Shown here one piece after another: positions 58,401-64,000 of a stretch of 64,000 bases of DNA; the first letter of the stretch is position 1, and the number at the start of each line of letters is the position of its first letter. Under the pieces are notes generated by a model. That model was not told the DNA's origin. It did no database searches and saw nothing but the letters and a program-made list of their open reading frames with translations. Position numbers and translations under genes: made by a program. This stretch comes from Planctomycetaceae bacterium (GTDB lineage: Bacteria; Planctomycetota; Phycisphaerae; Tepidisphaerales; Tepidisphaeraceae), in contig JAIYCY010000025.1 in the NCBI GenBank assembly GCA_027487775.1, positions 1 through 64,000 on the forward strand. The letters run 5' to 3'.

Positions 58401-59423
58401 TCAGGCGACCATCTCCTTCTCCCCACCGCGACCGCCGATGACGATTTCGCCGCTGTCTTCGAGTCGTCGCACGACATCGACGATTTTTTGCTGCGCCTGT
58501 TCGACGTCGCTGACCCGGACCGGCCCCATGAATTGCATGTCTTCCTGGATGAGTTGAGCGGCGCGTTCGGACATGTTCTTGAAGATTTTCTGTTTGAGTT
58601 CGTCGCTTGCCGTTTTGAGTGCGAGTGCGAGCGTGTCGTTTTCGATTTCTTTGAGGACGCTTTGAATGCCCTTGTCGTTGACCTTGAGGATGTCTTCGAA
58701 GACGAACATGAGTCGACGGATGCCTTCGACGAGATCGGGGTCCTCGGCTTCGAGTCCTTCCATGATGGCTTTTTCGGTCGAGCGATCCGCGAGGTTGAGC
58801 ATTTCGGCAACGGTGTTGACGCCGCCTGCCTTCTCGAAGGTTTGGCTGACGATGTCGCTGAGTCGATGCTCGAGTCCCTTTTCGACTTCTTTGATGACTT
58901 CGGGGTTGGTCTGCTCCATGTTGGCGATGCGTTTCACGACTTCGATCTGCTTTTGATTGGGCAGACCGATGAGGATTTCACTTGCCTTGGCGGGCGGAAG
59001 ATGTGCGAGGATGAGCGCGATGGTTTGTGGATGCTCGTCCTGGATGAAGGTGAGCAGGTTTTCGCTTTCTGCCCGCTGGAGGAATGCGAAGGGAGTGGTG
59101 GCCACCTGTTGGGTGACCTGTTTGATCATGCGTTTTGCATCGTCTTCGGTGAGCGACTTTGAGAGCAACATCTTGGCATAATCCAGACCACCTTCGGTGA
59201 GGTGGTGGCTGGTCATGACCATGTAGTAGAACTCTTTGAAGACGTTGCGGCGTGTTTCTTCCTTCACGTCGCGCATGGAGGCGATTTCGCGGCTGACTTC
59301 TTCGATGGCTTCGGGTGGGAGGCGTTTGAGGACTTCGGAGGCCTCTTCCTGCGAGAGCGTCAGGAGAAGGATGGCCGCCTTGCGGGCACCGGTGAGCTTT
59401 GGATCGGCGGTTTCAGTGGCCAT
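58401..59423 (-). CDS. fliG: Flagellar motor switch protein FliG
   Basis: The 340-residue protein shows all FliG parts: AAILLLTLSQEEASEVLKRL at the N terminus (FliF binding), the middle EHPQTIALILAHLPPAKASE motif (EHPQR-type, FliM binding), and the C-terminal torque helix region with FVFEDILKVNDKGIQSVLKE. The charged stator-facing residues are present in LKTASDELKQKIFKNMSERA. Its presence without fliM nearby implies that fliM is elsewhere or replaced. Confidence 0.97.
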   Translation of the reverse strand: MATETADPKLTGARKAAILLLTLSQEEASEVLKRLPPEAIEEVSREIASMRDVKEETRRNVFKEFYYMVMTSHHLTEGGLDYAKMLLSKSLTEDDAKRMIKQVTQQVATTPFAFLQRAESENLLTFIQDEHPQTIALILAHLPPAKASEILIGLPNQKQIEVVKRIANMEQTNPEVIKEVEKGLEHRLSDIVSQTFEKAGGVNTVAEMLNLADRSTEKAIMEGLEAEDPDLVEGIRRLMFVFEDILKVNDKGIQSVLKEIENDTLALALKTASDELKQKIFKNMSERAAQLIQEDMQFMGPVRVSDVEQAQQKIVDVVRRLEDSGEIVIGGRGGEKEMVA

Positions 59424-59459
59424 GACGGATGAGGCGATGGGTGATTGAACGGATTTTGA

Positions 59460-61133
59460 TTAGGCGCTCTTGAGCCATTTTCGGACGAGGGTGGCAGCCA
59501 TTTCGGGGTTGTCTTTGACCAGCACGGAGACCTGATCGATCATTTGCTTGCCTTCGAGGCTTTCGGGGTCGATTTCCTGACCGAAGAGCATCGGCTGACC
59601 CTCGGCGACAATGCCGGCGATCGGGTCGTTGCCGTCGATGGCTTCCGGGCCGCCCGGCCGACTCGTTGCGCCCGCGGCGGCAGCTTCTGCGGAACCCACC
59701 GGCCTGACGGGTGGAGCAGGCGGCGCGGATTTCTTCACCATGCGTGTCACCATGAACAAGCTCACGAGCGCCAAGACGCCGATCGCGATCTCGCGTGCAT
59801 ACCCGACCGCAACCAATCCCGCGCCTGCGGCCGCACCTTCTGATGCTGCCCCGCCCACGACCATCGGCGTGAGATCGGTGTAAGCGTTCACTGTGATCGC
59901 TGCCTCAAACTCGATCCCGGTGATGTTGCGAACATCTGCACGAATGGCAGCGAGTTCAAAATCGACGGTGGGCTTGAGTTGTTCTTCAGTTGGATCGGTC
60001 GTGATGGTCGGATTCAGCTTCTTCCAGACCTCGATGAAGTAGCTGCGTGGGACGCGGACCGAAGCGGCAATGATTCGCGCGTCGCCGGCGGGCTGATGCG
60101 TGGTCGTGCGCGTCACGCCGTAGTCGCTCATCATCTCAGCGGTGGAGCGTTCTTCTGTGCTTCTGCCTCCGCCCGAGCCGTCGACTGCGCTGGGGATTGC
60201 GATGTTCGAGACTGCGCCGGGTTCTTCCCGAGCGCGGGCCATCGTCTGTTCGTTGGTTTCGCTTGTTTCGCGTAGCGGGAGGCTGACTTTGTTTTGCGGA
60301 TCGGGGGTGCGGCGTTCTTCGCTGATGGTTTTGGTGTTCAGGTCAGCGGTCACGGAGACGTGCAGTCCGGGGATGAAACCAAAATGCTGGCGAATCTTGT
60401 CGACCACGCGGTCTTCGTGGCTGCGGACCATTTCGATGATTTCACTTCCGCCTGCGACCGATCCGTCGTCGCGCTCGCGAACCGGATAGCTCACGCCATC
60501 GATGGTGACTTGAACCTTCGACCGCTTCATCCCGGCGATCGCGCCGACGACCGTATCGGCAGCCGATTCTGCGAGCCTGCGACCGCCGGACCGATTGAAG
60601 GTTTTGAGTGAGACAGTTGCGCTCGGGTCGATTCGGGTGGAAACGCCGACTTTGTCGCGTGGATCGATGATGACCTCGGCACGTTCGATGCCGGGCCAGC
60701 GGCTCATGACTTGGGTGAGTTTGATTTCGCGGCCGCGATTGATGCGTTCCTTGAGTACGCCCTGGCTTTCCCAAGGCTTAACGCCATCAAGCATTGCATC
60801 GAAGGAGTTCTGAGCATTTTCCGGGACGACGCCGAGGTAGGTCGCCTGACTCCATGCGGCCAGGCGCTTTTCGGCGGGCACCATGATCTGACCGGCGCGG
60901 GATTCGTAGGCGATTCCGACGGTGTCGAGCGCGGCAGTGACGCGAGAGAGTTGCTCGGCGGGCAGGTTGGCGTCGAAGAGCGCGACCATATCGCGTTCGC
61001 CGGCATACCGAGTCGCCCACCAAAGCGTAAGGATGACGATCGCGGCCAGGGAGGCGGCGAGCATTTTCTGTGACGCATTGAGCGCCGAGAGCTGGCTGGT
61101 AAGTCGCTGCAGTTGCAGCCGAATTTGATCCAT
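59460..61133 (-). CDS. fliF: Flagellar MS-ring protein FliF
   Basis: The 557-residue protein has an N-terminal membrane helix (LAASLAAIVILTLWWATRY), the YscJ/FliF ring-building domain with RDMVALFDANLPAEQLSRVT and a KERINRGREIKLTQVMSR stretch, a second ring motif with IIDPRDKVGVSTRIDPSATV, a disordered middle, and a second helix (REIAIGVLALVSLFMVTRMV). The C-terminal 80 residues, ending TLVRKWL, bind FliG. FliF is the base on which the motor is built. Confidence 0.97.
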   Translation of the reverse strand: MDQIRLQLQRLTSQLSALNASQKMLAASLAAIVILTLWWATRYAGERDMVALFDANLPAEQLSRVTAALDTVGIAYESRAGQIMVPAEKRLAAWSQATYLGVVPENAQNSFDAMLDGVKPWESQGVLKERINRGREIKLTQVMSRWPGIERAEVIIDPRDKVGVSTRIDPSATVSLKTFNRSGGRRLAESAADTVVGAIAGMKRSKVQVTIDGVSYPVRERDDGSVAGGSEIIEMVRSHEDRVVDKIRQHFGFIPGLHVSVTADLNTKTISEERRTPDPQNKVSLPLRETSETNEQTMARAREEPGAVSNIAIPSAVDGSGGGRSTEERSTAEMMSDYGVTRTTTHQPAGDARIIAASVRVPRSYFIEVWKKLNPTITTDPTEEQLKPTVDFELAAIRADVRNITGIEFEAAITVNAYTDLTPMVVGGAASEGAAAGAGLVAVGYAREIAIGVLALVSLFMVTRMVKKSAPPAPPVRPVGSAEAAAAGATSRPGGPEAIDGNDPIAGIVAEGQPMLFGQEIDPESLEGKQMIDQVSVLVKDNPEMAATLVRKWLKSA

Positions 61134-61340
61134 GGCTCGCCCTCCATGGCGGCATGTGGATGGTCACGTCTCGGGTGCTTGGAATGAACCCGAGCAGATA
61201 TGTCGTGCGTACTTTAAATCGAACCGAGTCCGAGGATCATCCTGATCGCAAAGACCCGACCGACTTGATGGCCATTCCACATTGACATGCGATTTGATTC
61301 GATGATCCGATTCAACCCGAAGGCCGAAGAGTGATCGTCA

Positions 61341-61655
61341 TCAGATCGGCATATTGCGCAGCTCGTTGTACGCGTCGAGCAGCTTGGAGCGGATGGCCAA
61401 TAGTGTCTTGAAGGCGACGTCGCTCTTTTCCATCGCACTCATCACGCCGGCCAGATCATCGGTCTGACCTGTGACGAGTTGTTGCACCGACTGCGACGCT
61501 TCGCGTTGCAGGCTGGTGACTTCGTCGAGGTATTTCTCGAACGTCTCAGAGAAGCCCGTACCCGACGCGTTCGCCGACGAAGATTCGCCCGCCGAGCGTT
61601 CCGTGCTCAGCGACCGAGTCAGACCGGCGAGGTTGTTGGAGATGGGGCTGCTCAT
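61341..61655 (-). CDS. fliE: Flagellar hook-basal body adapter FliE
   Basis: The 104-residue protein has a Ser-rich N terminus then FSETFEKYLDEVTSLQREAS and VAFKTLLAIRSKLLDAYNEL with RNMPI at the end, the FliE signature. It links the MS ring to the rod. ATG at 61655 is chosen; GTG four codons upstream is possible. A 207-base gap separates it from fliF. Confidence 0.93.
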   Translation of the reverse strand: MSSPISNNLAGLTRSLSTERSAGESSSANASGTGFSETFEKYLDEVTSLQREASQSVQQLVTGQTDDLAGVMSAMEKSDVAFKTLLAIRSKLLDAYNELRNMPI

Positions 61656-61789
61656 ACCTTCAAACACTGTTGGAGGTGAATATAGAGGAGTTTACAACTT
61701 CGGCAACTGAACAATCGTCAAAACTGACTCATTTTTTCTTCAATCGACGTCGATCCACGGCTCATCCACAATTTTAGGCTTGCTCCGGC

Positions 61790-62194
61790 TCACGCCAACA
61801 GACGCAGCGACGAGTTGAGCATGGCCTTGGTGGTCTCCATCATGGTGATGCTCGCCTCGTAGGCGCGACTGGCTTCGAGCATGTTCGCAAACTCCATGGG
61901 GAGATGAACATTGGGATACAGGACATACCCGTCGGCATCGGCATCGACGTGGCCGGGCTCATAACGCTTCTGGAACGGGCTGGAGTCGAGTCCGACTTGG
62001 GCGACATGAACGCCGGGACCGCGCGGATCGTTTGCATCACCCGGCTCGAGCACGACGAATCGACGTCGATACGGAACCCGCTCGCCTGCTTCGTTACGCG
62101 TTGTTTCGGCGTTCAGCACGTTGCCCGCGATCGTGTCCATGCGAACGCGTTGTGCAGTAAGTCCCGCGGCCCCGATGTCGAGTATGTTGAACAT
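61790..62194 (-). CDS. flgC: Flagellar proximal rod protein FlgC
   Basis: The 134-residue protein starts MFNILDIGAAGLTAQRVRMD, carries the IAGNVLNAETTR motif of rod proteins, PYRRRFVVLE and YEPGHVDADADGYVLYPNVH, and ends EASRAYEASITMMETTKAML, all FlgC hallmarks. Length matches the family. Confidence 0.96.
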   Translation of the reverse strand: MFNILDIGAAGLTAQRVRMDTIAGNVLNAETTRNEAGERVPYRRRFVVLEPGDANDPRGPGVHVAQVGLDSSPFQKRYEPGHVDADADGYVLYPNVHLPMEFANMLEASRAYEASITMMETTKAMLNSSLRLLA

Positions 62195-62257
62195 TCCTTC
62201 ACCCTCACAAATGGTCCCGAACGAGTATCGGGCTTCTTACGTTTGATCCTGCAGCGC

Positions 62258-62677
62258 TCATGCCACTCGCTCGCGGAGTGCGTTTTGAATGCTCGAATAC
62301 TGCTTTCGCAGCAGTTCGACATACATATTGTGTTTCAGTGCGTTGCTTGAGAGGTCGCTCATGAGTTGTTCGACCGAACGCGGCTGACGGTCATGAAACA
62401 ACACGCCCTGGCCGGTCTCGATCGCCTCTGCTACACCTCGTGCCCCGGGTCTCAGGTCATCAAATCCGACCGCGCCCGGACCACGACGCGTGCGCTCGGC
62501 CACCCGCGCGAGCAGGAGCTTTTGGAAGCCGCGCTCGTCCAGATCTTTACGCACATAGCCCGGTGTGGAGACGTTCGCGATCGCGTCGGCAATCAACTCG
62601 TGCCGCTTTTGCGTGAACGCGAGCATCCGCTCCACAAGCGGTGCGTTTCCCTGATTGACAAGCCTTTCGATGAACAT
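62258..62677 (-). CDS. flgB: Flagellar proximal rod protein FlgB
   Basis: ATG at 62677 (GGGAG nine bases upstream) gives 139 residues: MFIERLVNQGNAPLVERMLA, then RHELIADAIANVSTPGYVRK, the rod N-terminal motif. The C-terminal LKHNMYVELLRKQYSSIQNA matches FlgB. It is the first structural gene of the cluster. No -24/-12 or sigma-28 promoter could be recognised in the 144 bases before it. Confidence 0.94.
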   Translation of the reverse strand: MFIERLVNQGNAPLVERMLAFTQKRHELIADAIANVSTPGYVRKDLDERGFQKLLLARVAERTRRGPGAVGFDDLRPGARGVAEAIETGQGVLFHDRQPRSVEQLMSDLSSNALKHNMYVELLRKQYSSIQNALRERVA

Positions 62678-62821
62678 GGCCAAATGCTCCCATTCAAACT
62701 GCGTGCCGCGAGGTGCGGGCGGTGAGCGATCCATACGGTTCGACCCAAATCGGTCGCTAAAATCTGCAAACGCGCAGAAATTTCACTGGTCGATCGCAAA
62801 TCATGCGCGACGGGCCCTGAC

Positions 62822-64000
62822 TTACGTTTCGGCAAACTCGCCGACTTCTTTCCATTTCTTGATCTTCATGCCAAGCGTTCTGACGCCGATACCCAGCGCA
62901 CCGGCAGTCTTGACGCGATGTCCCTTGAAGCGTTCGAGGGTGCTGAGAATGACATGCTTCTCGACCTCTTCAAGCGGTTTGCCGGCAAGTTGCTCCATGC
63001 CTGACCCGCCGCGCGCTTCGCCGGGCATTTTTAGCCATGGCGCGATGGTTTCTGCGCGGATCACGCCCGGATCGGTCTCGAGAATCACCGCGCGCTCGAT
63101 GAGATTCTGCAGTTCACGGACATTGCCGGGCCAGTGATATTTCTGCAGAACGCGTACTGCTTCTGGTTCGATGTGGCGGAAAGGCGCCCGATCGCGTCTC
63201 GCGATATTGGATAGAAAGTGCCTCACCAGATCCGGAATGTCCTCGGCCCGATCACGCAAGGCCGGCAACTCGATCGGCACGACATTGAGGCGGTAAAACA
63301 GATCCTCGCGGAACTTTCCTTCATGGACAGCCTGTTCGAGATCGCGATTGCTGGTCGCGATCACACGCACGTCCACCTGCTGAGTCACGCTCGATCCCAC
63401 GCGCTCAAAGGCATTCTCTTGAAGGACGCGCAGCAGCTTGGCCTGCAGACCCGGCGCGATTTCCGAGATTTCGTCCAGCAAAAGCGTTCCGCCGTCAGCG
63501 AGTTCGAATCGCCCCCGACGCACGCGGTCTGCGCCGGTGAACGCGCCTTTCTCATGCCCGAAGAGTTCGCTTTCAAGCAGCGATTCGCTAAGGGCCGCGC
63601 AATTGACTGCGAGGAAAGGTCGATCGCGACGTTCGCTGGCAATGTGGATTGCGCGACTTGCAACTTCCTTACCCGTGCCGCTCGGGCCGCGAATGAGCAC
63701 CGTTGCGTTGCTCTTGCCGACCAGTTCGATGCGGCGTTTGACCTGCATCATGACGGCGCCGTCGCCGACGAGGGGCCGAGGGGCGTTCATGGATTCGACC
63801 ACGCCGCGTAGTGTCTGATTCTCGACGCGCAGCCTTGCGTGTTCGAGTGTTCGCTCGATGAGCAGTTTGAGTTCCTCGCCGTCAAAGGGTTTTTGAATGT
63901 AGTCATAGGCCCCCTGCTTCATCGCCTCGACTGCGGTCTGCACGGTGGCGAATGCGGTCATGAGTACGACGGGCATGTCCGGACGGATTTTTTTGGCTTC
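62822..64000 (-). CDS. Sigma-54-dependent response regulator (NtrC/FlrC type), 5' truncated by the window end
   Basis: The frame is open to the last base, so the first part of the receiver domain is missing. What remains: the end of a receiver (PDMPVVLMTAF, DYIQKPFDGEE with the conserved Lys), an AAA+ domain with Walker A GPSGTGKEVA, ELFGHEKGAFTGADRVRRG containing the GAFTGA sigma-54 contact loop, Walker B GGTLLLDEI, and a C-terminal Fis-type helix-turn-helix RVKTAGALGIGVRTLGMKIK. Its place directly before flgB suggests control of the flagellar genes, as FlrC, FlgR or FleR do. The phosphoacceptor Asp lies outside the window. Confidence 0.93.
   Translation of the reverse strand, partial: EAKKIRPDMPVVLMTAFATVQTAVEAMKQGAYDYIQKPFDGEELKLLIERTLEHARLRVENQTLRGVVESMNAPRPLVGDGAVMMQVKRRIELVGKSNATVLIRGPSGTGKEVASRAIHIASERRDRPFLAVNCAALSESLLESELFGHEKGAFTGADRVRRGRFELADGGTLLLDEISEIAPGLQAKLLRVLQENAFERVGSSVTQQVDVRVIATSNRDLEQAVHEGKFREDLFYRLNVVPIELPALRDRAEDIPDLVRHFLSNIARRDRAPFRHIEPEAVRVLQKYHWPGNVRELQNLIERAVILETDPGVIRAETIAPWLKMPGEARGGSGMEQLAGKPLEEVEKHVILSTLERFKGHRVKTAGALGIGVRTLGMKIKKWKEVGEFAET

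Noticed and set aside
62678-62821. Sigma-54 promoter for flgB
   Set aside because: No GG and GC dinucleotides at the required spacing within a plausible -24/-12 context were found on the minus strand.

Overview
The window looks like chromosomal DNA from a high-GC member of the Planctomycetota, most likely class Phycisphaerae. Three secreted proteins end in PEP-CTERM sorting tails (2434-3165, 19780-20679, 24594-26462), the menaquinone gene is of the futalosine route (MqnA), and a very complete flagellar cluster is present. The phylum-level call is inference from gene content; no rRNA or tRNA was seen. Many gene ends and intergenic stretches carry 13-22 bp units repeated about three times.

Layout. 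(1) 1-2395: a 5'-truncated family GH2 beta-galactosidase followed by a GH53 endo-galactanase, a galactan-degradation pair. (2) 2434-12520: a PEP-CTERM protein, a peroxiredoxin with a promoter almost on its start codon, an APH-fold kinase, an adenylate kinase, a sodium/proton antiporter, a DUF2130 protein, an L-fucose-isomerase-like protein and three small poorly known genes (zinc ribbons, a zinc-protease-like HELGH motif, a membrane protein). (3) 12596-19036: rpsA, cimA, a glycosyltransferase, then about 1.4 kb with no convincing gene but dense nested hairpins and a terminator, a candidate long structured RNA. (4) 19037-26700: a Ser-rich protein, a PEP-CTERM protein, a YjfB-like protein, ribosomal genes rplT, rpmI, rpsI and rplM, and a subtilase with a PEP-CTERM tail. 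(5) 26803-31932: a hicAB module beside a methyltransferase whose 3' end is partly duplicated, nuoE and nuoF separated by a second hicBA module, and a Y1-transposase-like gene behind a large palindrome. (6) 31989-36240: cdsA, mqnA, a conserved hypothetical gene, a CobW-type GTPase and acpS.

(7) 36303-64000 (minus strand) is one long flagellar cluster. In transcription order: sigma-54 response regulator, flgB, flgC, fliE, fliF, fliG, an unidentified polytopic membrane protein, fliH, fliI, fliJ, motE-like, fliK, flgD, flgE, flbD, fliL, fliN, fliO, fliP, fliQ, fliR, flhB, flhA, flhF, flhG, a small membrane protein and fliA. It encodes the basal body, type III export gate and ATPase, hook, rod parts, part of the switch, the polar-number regulators and sigma-28. 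No fliM, motA, motB or flagellin gene lies in the window. FliN carries two FliM-like DIDALL motifs at its N terminus.

Most notable: the structured non-coding stretch at 17648-18780; the membrane protein translationally coupled to fliH; the FliN/FliM anomaly; a two-copy composite intergenic element (815-1034 and, inverted, 22573-22780); and the two hicAB modules with repeats at or around them.
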